Origin: Haemophilus sputorum CCUG 13788
GTDB lineage: Bacteria > Pseudomonadota > Gammaproteobacteria > Enterobacterales > Pasteurellaceae
Assembly: GCF_000238795.1 (NCBI RefSeq)
Contig: NZ_AFNK01000006.1
Location: 1 to 64,000, forward strand
Length of the DNA: 64,000 bases
Direction: 5' to 3'
Part shown: in pieces, positions 48,996 through 59,203 of the stretch
Numbering within the stretch: the first letter of the stretch is position 1
Layout of the letters: every line of letters starts with the position of its first letter
The notes under the pieces: generated by a model
Databases searched by the model: none
The model's input: only the letters and a program-made list of their open reading frames with translations
Told to the model about the DNA's origin: nothing
Position numbers and translations under genes: made by a program

Positions 48996-51900
48996 TTATT
49001 GAAGATTTACCAATAAATCACTCACAAACGCCAAGCGTTTTTCCCCTTCTTCTAACGGGATGCTAAATTTGAATTTCAGTGGCCCATCAAATTTATATAC
49101 CGATTTATCAGACTGAATCAGTTTCAAGAATTTCATCGGTTCGGGTTCTGCCGTTGGTAAGAATTCTAAATAACCGCCATGAATTCCCGCTTCCACTTTC
49201 TTCAAACCCAGCCCTTTCGCAATATGGCGAAGTTGCGTCACTTGGAATAAATTCTTCGTCGGTTCAGGCAATAAACCAAATCGGTCAATCAGCTCAACTT
49301 TCAAGGCTTTTAAAGCTTCATCATTTTCTGCTGAAGCAATACGCTTATAGAACGAAAGTCGCATATTCACATCAGGTACATAGTTATCTGGCAAGAGGGC
49401 TGGAATTCGTAATTCAATTTCCACCTGAGATTGTGTAATTTCATCTAAACTCGGCTCTCTACCCGCTTGTAATGCCTGCACCGCATTTTCCAGTAAATCC
49501 ATGTAGAGTGAAAAACCGATAGATTCAATCTGCCCGCTTTGTTCTGCACCTAATAATTCGCCTGCACCACGAATTTCTAAATCATGCGTCGCTAATACGA
49601 AACCCGCGCCTAAATTATCAATTGAGCTAATCGCTTCTAAGCGTTGTTGTGCATCTTTCGTTAACGTTTTTGGATGCGGCGTGAGCAAATAAGCATAAGC
49701 TTGATGGTGCGAACGTCCTACTCGGCCTCTTAATTGATGTAGCTGCGCTAAACCAAACTTATCAGCACGTTCAATAATAATGGTATTTGCCGTTGGTACA
49801 TCAATACCTGTTTCAATGATGGTGGAACAAACGAGCAAATTAAAACGTTGATGGTAGAAATCACTCATCACTCGTTCTAAATCTCGTTCGCGCATTTGCC
49901 CATGACCAATTACAATACGGGCTTCTGGAACGAGTGTTGCTAATTTTTCCGCACAGTTTTCAATCGTGGCGACATCATTATGCAGATAATAAACCTGCCC
50001 GCCACGCAAGATTTCACGCAGAATCGCTTCGCGAATAACCGTATCATCTTGTTCTCGCACAAAGGTTTTAATGGTTAATCGGCGCGCTGGCGGGCTAGCA
50101 ATAATCGAGAGATCACGCATACCATTGAGCGCCATATTTAGTGTACGCGGAATCGGAGTTGCGGTTAGGGTAAGAATGTCAATATTCGCACGTAACTGTT
50201 TGATCTTCTCTTTTTGACGAACACCAAATCGATGCTCCTCATCGATGACCAATAAGCCAAGATCCTTAAACTGCACATCGTCCTGTAGCAATTTGTGCGT
50301 GCCGACTAGAATATCAATTTTGCCATCTGCTACTTTTTCTAAAATCGCTTTCTGCTCTTTCGCGGTTTTGAAACGAGAAAGTACTTCCACGTTGATCGGA
50401 TAATTTGCAAAGCGATCTTTGAAGTTTTCATAATGTTGTTGTGCCAACAATGTCGTCGGCACCAGTACTGCAACTTGTTTGTGGTTTTCTACCGCCAAGA
50501 AAGTCGCCCGCATTGCTACTTCAGTTTTACCAAACCCAACATCGCCACAGACCAATCGATCCATCGCTTTTGGCAAACACATATCACTAATGACTGCATT
50601 GATTGCCGTTTTTTGATCGAAAGTCTCTTCAAATGGGAAAGTACCTGCAAATTGCATGAAACTCTCTCGATCATACTGGAATTGGAAGCCTTTTTGCGAT
50701 TCACGTTTCGCATACACATCTAACAATTCTGCTGCCACATCACGGATTTTCTCTGCTGCTTTCTGGCGCGTTTTCGCCCAAGCTTCACTGCCTAATTTAT
50801 GTAATGGCGCGCTTTCGTCCGCTCCGCCAATGTAACGCGAAATAAGATGCAAACTGGCAACAGGCACATATAATTTTGCTTCGTTAGCATAATTGAGCAC
50901 CAAATATTCCGCTTTGACACCACCAGCATCTAACACCGTTAGCCCAGCATAACGCCCAACGCCATGTTCTAAATGCACCACCGCTTGCCCAATTTTTAGC
51001 TCAGCAAGATTGCGAATCAAGGTGTCTGGATTCACCGTTTTGCGTTTATCGGATTCACGTCTTTGCTGTACGCGCTCGCCTAAAAAGTCTGTTTCGCAAA
51101 TAACTGCTAAATTCTGACCGCTTGCATCTTCAATAATAAAGCCTTTATCTAACGGCGAAACCAACAAGCTTAAGGCTAACTCGGCCGCTTGTAAGTTTGG
51201 AATTTGCTTCGGTTTTAAAGCCAAAGGCGAAAGTAAATCCAATAAGGTTTCACGTCGCCCTTCACTTTCCACTGAAAAAACAATGCGACCATTAAATTTA
51301 GCACGAAAGGCTTCAAAATCCGCAAAGGGTGTTTTGCTGCTGTGGTTGAGCGCAACTGGCGGCAATTTCGCTACATTGAGGTTACTTTTAGCAGCGGATT
51401 TACGCACTTTCTCAGCCGTTAAACTTAAACGTGCGAACCCTTTAAGCTGACGGTTAATCTCTTCAATCTTAAACCATAACTTTTCTGGTGCAAGTAATGG
51501 ACGCATCGGATCGACACGGCGGCTTTCATAACGACGGCTCGCATCTTGATAAAACTGTTCTGCTTTTTCTTGAAGACCATCAAAAGTAATAAACAATGTA
51601 TTTTGTGGCAGATAATCAAATAGACTCACCATCTCTTCAAAAAAGAGGGGCTGCCAATATTCAATGCCCGCATTCAAAATACCTTTACTAACCTGCTGAT
51701 AAATATGTTCTGGCTCACGGCGGATTTCGCCAAATTGTTCACGAAATTTAGTTCGAAAATGTTCAATCCCTGCTGCATCGGTTGGAAACTCATGCGCTGG
51801 CAGTAAGTTAATCTCGTCAATTTCTGCAATGGTGCGCTGGCTGTCCGTATTGAAAGTGCGAATAGAATCAATTTCATCATCAAAAAAATCAAGACGAAAT

Positions 51901-52457
51901 GGCGATTCTGCCCCCATTGGAAAGAGATCTAACAGCGCACCACGCACGGCATATTCGCCATATTCCAACACTTGCTCAACTGCACGATAACCCGCTTTGG
52001 CTAATTGGTTTCTGAGTGAATCAATCGAAAAACGATCACCTTTTTTAATTAACAATACATTATTAGCAAGATAATCTGGCGGACACAATTTCTGTAACAA
52101 GGTGTTAATTGGCAGCAAGAAAATTTGCTTATTGCCTTGTTGTAACTGAAATAGTGCGGAAAGACGCACAGAGATAATATCTTGATGCGGAGAAAAGTTA
52201 TCGTAAGGTAAGGTTTCCCAGTCCGCAAAAACAGAAACAGGCAAGGCACTAAACTGCTTGAGTGCTTTTTCTAATCGATTCGCTGTCTGAGAATCTGGCG
52301 TCACCACAACACTCACGCCGTTAAAGTCTTGCGCTGCTTGCGCAATAATCAAACTATCGGTATGCCCAATAACATTCCCGAGCGTTTGATGATCCTGAAA
52401 TTTTCCCCCTTCTTGCTGACTAATCAGCGGTAGGGTGTATTGAAGATGAAAAGACAT
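48996..52457 (-). CDS. mfd: Transcription-repair coupling factor Mfd
   Basis: The 1153-aa DNA translocase removes stalled RNA polymerase and recruits UvrA. The N-terminal UvrB-homology region (about residues 1-340) is followed by the RNAP-interaction domain (about 485-555; QAVVHLEHGVGRYAGL). RecG-like motor motifs are VCGDVGFGKTEVAMRATFLA (Walker A, about 634-653), LVIDEEHRFGVRQKEKI (Walker B, about 733-749) and LTATPIPRTLNMAL. Motif V/VI is around ATNTIIIERAD...LHQLRGRVGRSHH. The C-terminal TRCF domain ends the protein. The length is like E. coli Mfd (1148). Confidence 0.97.
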   Translation of the reverse strand: MSFHLQYTLPLISQQEGGKFQDHQTLGNVIGHTDSLIIAQAAQDFNGVSVVVTPDSQTANRLEKALKQFSALPVSVFADWETLPYDNFSPHQDIISVRLSALFQLQQGNKQIFLLPINTLLQKLCPPDYLANNVLLIKKGDRFSIDSLRNQLAKAGYRAVEQVLEYGEYAVRGALLDLFPMGAESPFRLDFFDDEIDSIRTFNTDSQRTIAEIDEINLLPAHEFPTDAAGIEHFRTKFREQFGEIRREPEHIYQQVSKGILNAGIEYWQPLFFEEMVSLFDYLPQNTLFITFDGLQEKAEQFYQDASRRYESRRVDPMRPLLAPEKLWFKIEEINRQLKGFARLSLTAEKVRKSAAKSNLNVAKLPPVALNHSSKTPFADFEAFRAKFNGRIVFSVESEGRRETLLDLLSPLALKPKQIPNLQAAELALSLLVSPLDKGFIIEDASGQNLAVICETDFLGERVQQRRESDKRKTVNPDTLIRNLAELKIGQAVVHLEHGVGRYAGLTVLDAGGVKAEYLVLNYANEAKLYVPVASLHLISRYIGGADESAPLHKLGSEAWAKTRQKAAEKIRDVAAELLDVYAKRESQKGFQFQYDRESFMQFAGTFPFEETFDQKTAINAVISDMCLPKAMDRLVCGDVGFGKTEVAMRATFLAVENHKQVAVLVPTTLLAQQHYENFKDRFANYPINVEVLSRFKTAKEQKAILEKVADGKIDILVGTHKLLQDDVQFKDLGLLVIDEEHRFGVRQKEKIKQLRANIDILTLTATPIPRTLNMALNGMRDLSIIASPPARRLTIKTFVREQDDTVIREAILREILRGGQVYYLHNDVATIENCAEKLATLVPEARIVIGHGQMRERDLERVMSDFYHQRFNLLVCSTIIETGIDVPTANTIIIERADKFGLAQLHQLRGRVGRSHHQAYAYLLTPHPKTLTKDAQQRLEAISSIDNLGAGFVLATHDLEIRGAGELLGAEQSGQIESIGFSLYMDLLENAVQALQAGREPSLDEITQSQVEIELRIPALLPDNYVPDVNMRLSFYKRIASAENDEALKALKVELIDRFGLLPEPTKNLFQVTQLRHIAKGLGLKKVEAGIHGGYLEFLPTAEPEPMKFLKLIQSDKSVYKFDGPLKFKFSIPLEEGEKRLAFVSDLLVNLQ

Positions 52458-52576
52458 AAGATTGTATGCTAAATAAAAATATTAGCGCTATTGTAGCCTC
52501 CACAGGCTTTTTTGCCAAAGAATTCAGCTTAGGCTTATAATAAGCCATGCAATTCAGCCTTAATCGGAGAAACCCC

Positions 52577-52870
52577 ATGCATAAAACCATGCAACAAAAA
52601 GCGGCAGAAGCCCACAATATGTGTAAGTTAAAAGGTGAGTCGATGTTAGATAATCAAGACCGCCAATTGGCTTTTGAGATTGTCTATTCAAGTGAAGAAG
52701 AAGCATTGCAAGCGGTCGAATTTTTCACGCAAAAAGCAAAATCAGTGGAAAGCGAACCTTGTCAAATCACGCATGAAATCTTACCGCTTGCAGAAGGGTG
52801 TTTGTTAAAAATGGCATTACTTTTTAGCTGCCAAGCAGAGTTAATTCTCTTTCAAATGGCACTACGTTAA
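52577..52870 (+). CDS. DUF406 (YfcZ/YiiS) family protein
   Basis: The 97-aa cytoplasmic protein of the YfcZ/YiiS family has unknown function. The segment FEIVYSSEEEALQAVEFFTQKAKSVESEPC (in two parts, about residues 36-65) and the C-terminal CQAELILFQMALR are typical. The start at 52577 (MHKTMQQKAAEAHNMCKLKG) follows a GGAGA site; the upstream ATG at 52547 is rejected. Its TAA (52868-52870) overlaps the reverse-strand stop of the RidA gene. Confidence 0.82.
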   Translation: MHKTMQQKAAEAHNMCKLKGESMLDNQDRQLAFEIVYSSEEEALQAVEFFTQKAKSVESEPCQITHEILPLAEGCLLKMALLFSCQAELILFQMALR

Positions 52871-53217
52871 CCATTGACAGCTGCAGTCACAACAATTTCT
52901 ACTTTCCAATTCGGATCCGCCAAACGGGCTTCTACTGCCGCTCTTGGCGGGGCTTGATTAGGGGCAACCCATTCGTCCCACGCGCGATTCATTTCGGCAT
53001 AATCGCCCATATTCGCTAAATAAACCGTTGCCATTAAAATGCGGCTTTTATCTGAATTCGCTTTTGCCAAAAAGCGATCAATCTCGCCTAATACTTGCTG
53101 AGTTTGTCTATAAGCATCTTGGCTTGCGTCAGTTGGCACTTGACCAGCTAAATAAGCGACACCATTAAATACCGCCACTTCTGAAAAACGTGAGCTGACA
53201 TCAATACGTTGAATCAT
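52867..53217 (-). CDS. RidA-family protein
   Basis: The 116-aa member of the Rid/YjgF family has VAYLAGQVPTDASQDAYRQT (about residues 18-37), ATVYLANMGDYAEMNRAW (about 63-80) and APPRAAVEARLADPNWKVEI (about 88-107). The Arg in PPRAAVEA is the residue that RidA enzymes use in deaminating 2-aminoacrylate and related enamines or imines. It looks closer to the YoaB-type subgroup than to archetypal RidA (about 128 aa). The start codon overlaps the stop of the upstream lipoprotein gene by 4 bp, so it is coupled to it. Confidence 0.88.
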   Translation of the reverse strand: MIQRIDVSSRFSEVAVFNGVAYLAGQVPTDASQDAYRQTQQVLGEIDRFLAKANSDKSRILMATVYLANMGDYAEMNRAWDEWVAPNQAPPRAAVEARLADPNWKVEIVVTAAVNG

Positions 53218-53711
53218 TTTTCTTCCTCTTTTCTCATACAGCCGCTAACAAAACGACTTTTCCCAACTTGTTGTTCAATGACCATCGTCTTGCCATCAAA
53301 CGCTTTGATTTCCAGCCCTGAAAAATTACGCTGGCTATGCTGATAAGTCTGATAAATCTGCGCTTCGATTTTTTGCACTTGGGCATTAGTTTTCAACTCA
53401 GCTTCAATATCTGGATGATGTGCGCGACGAAGATTTTGTTTTTCAATTTGATAACGTAACTGCGTTTTATCTAACGCCCAATGACCTTGATATTCTGTTT
53501 GATAAGCAAAAATAGGCTGCGCTAATGGTGCTAAAATTAGCCCTTCAATCGTGAGTTTTCCATCTGCTGCATAGCGAACGTGATCTAAAATTTGTGCACT
53601 AGGCGGATAGTCCGTTTTACACACCCACTGCCCTACAATATCTTCGTTTTTAGCCGTGCTGCCACACCCTACCAGCGTCGCACTCATCAGGCATAATGCC
53701 ATTTTTTTCAT
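53214..53711 (-). CDS. Hypothetical lipoprotein coupled to the RidA gene
   Basis: The 165-aa precursor begins MKKMALCLMSATLVGCGSTA, with lipobox LVGC and Cys at about residue 16. The mature part opens EDIVGQWVCKTDYPPSAQIL, a lipocalin/META-like opening strand, and continues with beta-prone sequence (YQTEYQGHWALDKTQLRYQI) and a Gln/Lys-rich helix. A C-terminal Cys is in VSGCMRKEEEK. No named family is recognised. The start at 53711 is chosen for the signal and the AGGAAAATGAG site; the open frame runs 13 codons further upstream. It is translationally coupled to the RidA gene (ATGA overlap at 53214-53217). Confidence 0.75.
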   Translation of the reverse strand: MKKMALCLMSATLVGCGSTAKNEDIVGQWVCKTDYPPSAQILDHVRYAADGKLTIEGLILAPLAQPIFAYQTEYQGHWALDKTQLRYQIEKQNLRRAHHPDIEAELKTNAQVQKIEAQIYQTYQHSQRNFSGLEIKAFDGKTMVIEQQVGKSRFVSGCMRKEEEK

Positions 53712-53735
53712 CTCATTTTCCTGTTTGAAAATGCA

Positions 53736-53784
53736 AACAAGCGGTGACATTTTGCAAATTTCTTGCGAAATCCCACCGCTTGTA
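53736..53784. terminator. Inverted uptake-signal pair after ilvE
   Basis: ACAAGCGGT (53737) and ACCGCTTGT (53775) face each other around a GATTTCGCAAG-type inner dyad. On the minus strand it lies just past the ilvE stop and upstream of the lipoprotein gene, a probable weak terminator. Confidence 0.65.
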
Positions 53785-53795
53785 TGATTGACAGA

Positions 53796-54833
53796 TTATT
53801 CTACTTTAACAATCCAACCTTCTGGCGCTTCAACATCACCAAACTGAATACCCGTTAATTCGTTATACAGTTTGCGTGTTACCGGCCCTACTTCAGTTTC
53901 AGAATAGAACACATGGAAGTTGCCTTTGTGCTGAATGCCACCTACTGGTGTAATAACAGCCGCTGTACCACATGCGCCTGCTTCTGCAAATTGGTCAAGC
54001 TGATCAATGTACACATCACCCTCTACTGTTTCCATTCCTAAGCGATTTTTCGCAATGTAGAGTAAAGAATATTTGGTGATACTCGGTAAAATCGATTCAG
54101 AAGCCGGGGTAACAAATTTGTTATCTTTGGTAATCCCAAAGAAGTTTGCCGCGCCCACTTCTTCAATTTTCGTGTGCGTTTTCGGATCAAGATAAATCGC
54201 ATCCGCGAATTTACGGGTTTCTGTGCCTTGCGCTGCGGCTAATTCATGCGGAAGTAAACTTGCTGCGTAGTTACCGCCCACTTTCACGCCGCCTGTACCC
54301 ATTGGCGCTGCACGGTCGTAATCTGTGGTAATAAAGTTAGATGGTGCTAAGCCACCTTTGAAATAAGCACCAACTGGGCAGCAGAATACTGAGAAAATAA
54401 ATTCTGGTGCAGCTTTTACACCAATATTTTCGCCCACGCCGATTAAGAATGGGCGTAAATATAAGGTTGCGCCCGAACCATATGGGCCTAACCAATCTTG
54501 GTTCGCTTTTACCACTTCTTTACAGGCACGAACAAATAATTCGGTTGGCACTTGTGGCATTAACAAGCGGTCTGCTGTGCGTTGCATACGCGCTGCGTTT
54601 TCTTGTGGACGGAATAAGTTAATTGAGCCATCTTTACAACGGTAAGCTTTTAACCCTTCAAAACATTGTTGTCCGTAGTGTAATGCCGTTGAACCTTCGT
54701 GAATGTGTAAGGTGCTGTCTGTGGTTAATTTACCCTCATCCCATTTGCCATCTTTCCAGTGCGCAATAAAACGGTAGTCCGTTTTAATATAAGAGAAACC
54801 TAAATTTGCCCAATCTAAATCTTTTAAAGCCAT
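53796..54833 (-). CDS. ilvE: Branched-chain amino acid aminotransferase
   Basis: The 345-aa PLP class IV transaminase interconverts Leu/Ile/Val and their keto acids. It is of the longer type (about 340-360 aa) rather than the 309-aa E. coli IlvE. Motifs: [16 protein letters not shown] (about residues 50-65), [16 protein letters not shown] (about 124-139), the catalytic Lys in [17 protein letters not shown] (about 177-193) and [10 protein letters not shown] (about 224-233). The start [20 protein letters not shown] is typical. It is a single gene between two inverted uptake-signal pairs. Confidence 0.95.
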   Translation of the reverse strand: MALKDLDWANLGFSYIKTDYRFIAHWKDGKWDEGKLTTDSTLHIHEGSTALHYGQQCFEGLKAYRCKDGSINLFRPQENAARMQRTADRLLMPQVPTELFVRACKEVVKANQDWLGPYGSGATLYLRPFLIGVGENIGVKAAPEFIFSVFCCPVGAYFKGGLAPSNFITTDYDRAAPMGTGGVKVGGNYAASLLPHELAAAQGTETRKFADAIYLDPKTHTKIEEVGAANFFGITKDNKFVTPASESILPSITKYSLLYIAKNRLGMETVEGDVYIDQLDQFAEAGACGTAAVITPVGGIQHKGNFHVFYSETEVGPVTRKLYNELTGIQFGDVEAPEGWIVKVE

Positions 54834-54920
54834 TGTTGTGTCCTTTGTTATATGCGGTTATTTAAAAATAGTATCTCGATTTTAAGCGAAAAAAATGTAT
54901 AAATGTAGAGAAAATGTGAT

Positions 54921-55865
54921 TTATTTTCCCGTTAAAACAAATTCTTCAATATTTTGTGCTACTTTATTGACCAAAGTGGTTAAGGCTGAATCACTTGCCC
55001 ACGCCACATGGGGTGTAATCAACAAGTTCGGTTGCGTTTTTGCGGTAAGCCAAAGCGCATCATCACTTGCTGGTGGTTCTTTAACAAGCACATCTAACGC
55101 CGCGCCCGCTAATTTGCCGCTTTGTAGTGCTTGTAGTAAATCTGCCTCGTTAATCAAACCACCACGCCCCGTGTTAATTAAACAAGCTTTCGGCTTCATC
55201 AAAGCTAGTGTTTTGGCGTTGATAAGCTGCTCGGTTTGTGGCGTAAGGGGGCAATGCAGTGAAATGACATCTGCTTGCTTTAATACCTCATCAAACGCAG
55301 TATAGCCTTCACGAACGGTTGTCGCATGTTGATGTTCTGCAAAAAGTACGCGCATTCCGACCGCTTGTGCCAGTCTTGCGACTTCATTCCCGATACAACC
55401 TCGCCCGATAATGCCGAGTGTTGAACCCTGCACATCACTAATCGGATAATCAACATAGCAGAACTGTCCGCAAGTTGCCCATCGCTCCGTCAGAAGTTGG
55501 TCGCGATGATAGTCAATTAAACGATGTTTCAGCGCATAAATCATTCCAATCACATGTTCCGGTACAGTCACCGAAGAATACCCAGTGACATTTTTAACGG
55601 TAATGCCTAATGCTTTCGCTGCCACCAAATCAATATTATTCGTGCCTGTTGCGGTAACAGCAATTAACTTAAGCTTGGGTAATTGGCTTAAAATTTCATG
55701 ATTTAAAATCACTTTGCTGGTAATAATAATGTCAGCATCTTTCGCACGTGCTAAGACCTGCTCAGCTGCAGTATGTGCATACTCGGTTAATTGATGCGGA
55801 AATGAAAAACTGGGAATACGGTGGCTGGCAGGAATGCCGGTGCTGTCTAGAAATACGATATTCAT
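54921..55865 (-). CDS. D-isomer-specific 2-hydroxyacid dehydrogenase (HprA/glycerate dehydrogenase-like)
   Basis: The 314-aa NAD(H) enzyme has GIIGRGCIGNEVARLAQAVG (GxGxxG, about residues 151-170), the NTGRGGLINEADLLQAL segment with the substrate Arg (about 231-247), catalytic Glu in LDVLVKEPPASDD (about 258-270) and His in LITPHVAWAS (about 283-292). The N-terminal catalytic lobe has VTATGTNNIDLVAAKALGI. It best resembles hydroxypyruvate/glycerate dehydrogenases; the exact substrate is open. It lies just downstream of kdsA on the same strand, separated by a terminator-like inverted uptake pair. Confidence 0.86.
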   Translation of the reverse strand: MNIVFLDSTGIPASHRIPSFSFPHQLTEYAHTAAEQVLARAKDADIIITSKVILNHEILSQLPKLKLIAVTATGTNNIDLVAAKALGITVKNVTGYSSVTVPEHVIGMIYALKHRLIDYHRDQLLTERWATCGQFCYVDYPISDVQGSTLGIIGRGCIGNEVARLAQAVGMRVLFAEHQHATTVREGYTAFDEVLKQADVISLHCPLTPQTEQLINAKTLALMKPKACLINTGRGGLINEADLLQALQSGKLAGAALDVLVKEPPASDDALWLTAKTQPNLLITPHVAWASDSALTTLVNKVAQNIEEFVLTGK

Positions 55866-55894
55866 GGAAAATTCCTTATCGCTGAGATCGAAAG

Positions 55895-55939
55895 CAAGCG
55901 GTCATTTTCGCAAAAAATTTTACAAAAATGACCGCTTGT
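55895..55939 (-). terminator. kdsA terminator formed by an inverted uptake-signal pair
   Basis: CAAGCGGTCATTTTCG and an AAAATGACCGCTTG arm (core at 55931) form a long stem with an A/T-rich loop, immediately past the kdsA stop. Confidence 0.7.
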
Positions 55940-55942
55940 AGA

Positions 55943-56842
<900 letters not shown>

Positions 56843-56856
56843 TTAGTGAAGATTTG

Positions 56857-56888
56857 AAAAACGCCATCAAAAACTGATGGCGTTTTAT
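56857..56888 (-). terminator. dcuB terminator
   Basis: AAAACGCCATCA and TGATGGCGTTTT form a perfect stem with a 5-nt loop; on the minus strand it is followed by T-rich sequence. It lies about 45 bp past the dcuB stop and upstream of kdsA. Confidence 0.85.
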
Positions 56889-56932
56889 TTGACTAACATT
56901 TTACCCTGTTTAAAAAGGGTTTCAAAATGTTA

Positions 56933-58600
56933 TTAGATATAGCCGTAAAGCCCTGCGAAGAGGTAACCGAACAAGCAGGCAGTAAATACGCCGATTAAGC
57001 CCGGTAAAATAAAGCTATGGTTAATCACGAATTTACCAATGCGAGTTGTACCTGAACGGTCGAATTGAATTGCCGCTAAGTCACTTGGGTAAGTTGGTAA
57101 GATGTAGTAACCATAACAAGCACTTGCGAAGGCTAAAATCACACCCGGTTCTACACCGATATTTAATGCAAGTGGAACGAATGCCACTAATGCCGCTGCT
57201 TGTGAGTTTACGAATTTAGAGATAAGTAACAACATTACCGCATAAGTCCATGGATGTGCTTTTACAATATCACCTAATGCGCTTTTCATCATTGGGGTAT
57301 GTACAGCAAACATGGTTTCCGCCATCCAAGAAATCCCGAATACCGCCACTAAAGCAATCATACCAGAACGGAAAATTTCGTTTTTACTGATTTTACCTGC
57401 ATCTGTTTTAGTGAAAATCACAATTAAAGCACCAGCAAGTAACATGAAAATTTGAATCACGTGTACCATGCCTAAAGGCGCGCTTTTCTTGATGCTATCT
57501 TTTAATGCGATGGTCGCATTCGCAATCGTTTCAGATTGACCATTTGCTGTCAGTACCACTTGGCCATTTTCTGCTTGTAAACTTTGAGTCACATTACCTT
57601 TGGCATCTACAATTTGAACGTTGTCATAAGCTGTTTTTGCTTTAGCTTTGCTCTCTTTTACATCTAAAGCCACTACGCCATTTTGTGCTTGCGCTAAAAT
57701 TTGGCCATCTTTAACATTGAAGCTTTTCACAGCTTTGTTATCTACCACAACTTCAACTACTTGTGCTGGCGTATTTTTCTCAAATGATGGACGAAGCTCT
57801 TTGAAATAACCTAATAAAGCAACCAGTAAAATCGTACCGAAGAAAATCCACATCGCAGTCCAGCTAGATTGTGGTAATTTTTTGTCTAATAATGAAGTGC
57901 TGTCACCATAAACATATTTACGGAATTCTGGATCTTTAATTTTCGCTTGGAAGTCGGCGTCTTTGTCTAAATCTTTCCCTCTAAACCAGCTGAAAATCCC
58001 GATAGCTAATACCCCGAAAAGGGTTGATGGTACAGTCACTTTTAATAAGTCTAAATAACCGTCGAAACCAGCAAGTGGGTTTTTCGCATTCACTAAGAAT
58101 GTCGTTAAAGTTACCACCGCCACAGATACTGGTGAAGCGATAATCCCCATTTGAGAGGCAATTGAACTTGCTGCCATTGGGCGCTCAGGGCGAATATCAT
58201 TTTTAATCGCGATGTCATAGATAATCGGTAACATGGTGTAAACCACATGCCCCGTTCCACATAAAATGGTAAGAGAACAAGTGACTAATGGCGCAAAAAT
58301 ACTTACATATTTTGGATTTTTACGCAGTAATTTCTCAGCCACTTGCAACATGACATCTAAACCGCCACTGGCTTGCAATGTTGCTGATGTTACCACTACC
58401 GCCAAAATCGTTAGCATAACATCAATTGCTGGCTTACCCGGTTCAATACCAAAGCCGAATACCAATACGATTAAGCCGATACCACCTAGCATACCCAGTG
58501 CAATACCGCCTTTTTTCGCGCCATAGAATAAACAGATCAACACAATGACGAGCTGAATCGCAAATTGTGCGCCTTCCCCTAGGTTCATAAGAAAGTCCAT
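56933..58600 (-). CDS. dcuB: Anaerobic C4-dicarboxylate transporter DcuB with a large insertion
   Basis: The 555-aa inner-membrane antiporter exchanges external fumarate/aspartate/malate for succinate. Close similarity to E. coli DcuB (446 aa) runs from [20 protein letters not shown] (about residue 15) to [12 protein letters not shown] (about 262-273). It resumes at [20 protein letters not shown] (about 375-394) and runs to the end ([34 protein letters not shown]). Between them lies a hydrophilic, beta-prone block of about 100 residues (about 274-374) where E. coli has only a few residues. The block contains repeated VxVxNG/DG-type strands and no Cys. The frame is intact and the block has normal base use. 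Confidence 0.94.
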   Translation of the reverse strand: MDFLMNLGEGAQFAIQLVIVLICLFYGAKKGGIALGMLGGIGLIVLVFGFGIEPGKPAIDVMLTILAVVVTSATLQASGGLDVMLQVAEKLLRKNPKYVSIFAPLVTCSLTILCGTGHVVYTMLPIIYDIAIKNDIRPERPMAASSIASQMGIIASPVSVAVVTLTTFLVNAKNPLAGFDGYLDLLKVTVPSTLFGVLAIGIFSWFRGKDLDKDADFQAKIKDPEFRKYVYGDSTSLLDKKLPQSSWTAMWIFFGTILLVALLGYFKELRPSFEKNTPAQVVEVVVDNKAVKSFNVKDGQILAQAQNGVVALDVKESKAKAKTAYDNVQIVDAKGNVTQSLQAENGQVVLTANGQSETIANATIALKDSIKKSAPLGMVHVIQIFMLLAGALIVIFTKTDAGKISKNEIFRSGMIALVAVFGISWMAETMFAVHTPMMKSALGDIVKAHPWTYAVMLLLISKFVNSQAAALVAFVPLALNIGVEPGVILAFASACYGYYILPTYPSDLAAIQFDRSGTTRIGKFVINHSFILPGLIGVFTACLFGYLFAGLYGYI

Positions 58601-58641
58601 AAATTACCTCTTTCGGATTATTAAAATGACTAAATTGAGTG

Positions 58642-58660
58642 TAGCATACCCCGTATGCTA
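58642..58660 (-). promoter_or_regulatory. Perfect 8-bp dyad upstream of dcuB
   Basis: TAGCATAC-ccc-GTATGCTA is a perfect inverted repeat with a 3-bp centre, 42-60 bp before the dcuB start. No T run follows on either side, so it looks more like an operator than a terminator. The binding protein is unknown. Confidence 0.55.
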
Positions 58661-58742
58661 AAACACCGCCTTTCTTCGCAGAATTTGATATAGATAAAGA
58701 TTTAAGCTAGTTGAACGTTTGCGTTGCTGATTTAAAGAATAA

Positions 58743-59177
58743 CTAAATCCAACGACGTACACGCGCGCAATAATCTTGATAATCCCGCCCAAATTTTTCA
58801 GTAAGCATTCGCTCTTCAGGCAAAATCTGGAAAATTTGAATATAGCTAATAAACAATGGCAATACCGATAATGCCCAAAGATTCCCTCGCCATAAAACAA
58901 AAGCAATCAACAAAATAGCAAGGCTTAAATACATTGGGTTGCGGCTAAAGCGAAAAATACCATGTTGAACAAGTGCAGAAGTCGCCTCTAATCGGCGAGG
59001 GTCAATCGTGGTTTTAGCTTGATAAAAAGCCCATAAACTTAAGCTCCCAATAAGGGTGGCAAGGATTCCTAACGCCACTGCAAGCGGTCGAAAAAAGGCA
59101 ACACTTTGCAAATGAGGAAAGAGACTCATCAAGCCTAAAGCAAGAACAAAAACAATTGGCGGTGGCAGGCTTTTCAT
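58743..59177 (-). CDS. Isoprenylcysteine carboxyl methyltransferase-like membrane protein
   Basis: The 144-aa integral membrane protein has four hydrophobic segments and the PEMT/ICMT signature HGIFRFSRNPMYLSLAILLI (about residues 88-107), plus EERMLTEKFGRDYQDYCARVRRW (in two parts, about 121-143), where the E-E-x-x-L and Y-x-x-Y-x-x-x-V-x-R-[WF] residues bind SAM. Bacterial members act on unknown small molecules or lipids. It lies 26 bp downstream of recF and is possibly read with the dnaA-dnaN-recF transcript. Confidence 0.85.
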   Translation of the reverse strand: MKSLPPPIVFVLALGLMSLFPHLQSVAFFRPLAVALGILATLIGSLSLWAFYQAKTTIDPRRLEATSALVQHGIFRFSRNPMYLSLAILLIAFVLWRGNLWALSVLPLFISYIQIFQILPEERMLTEKFGRDYQDYCARVRRWI

Positions 59178-59203
59178 GCTGAAACTCCTAAATGAATTGT
59201 AAT

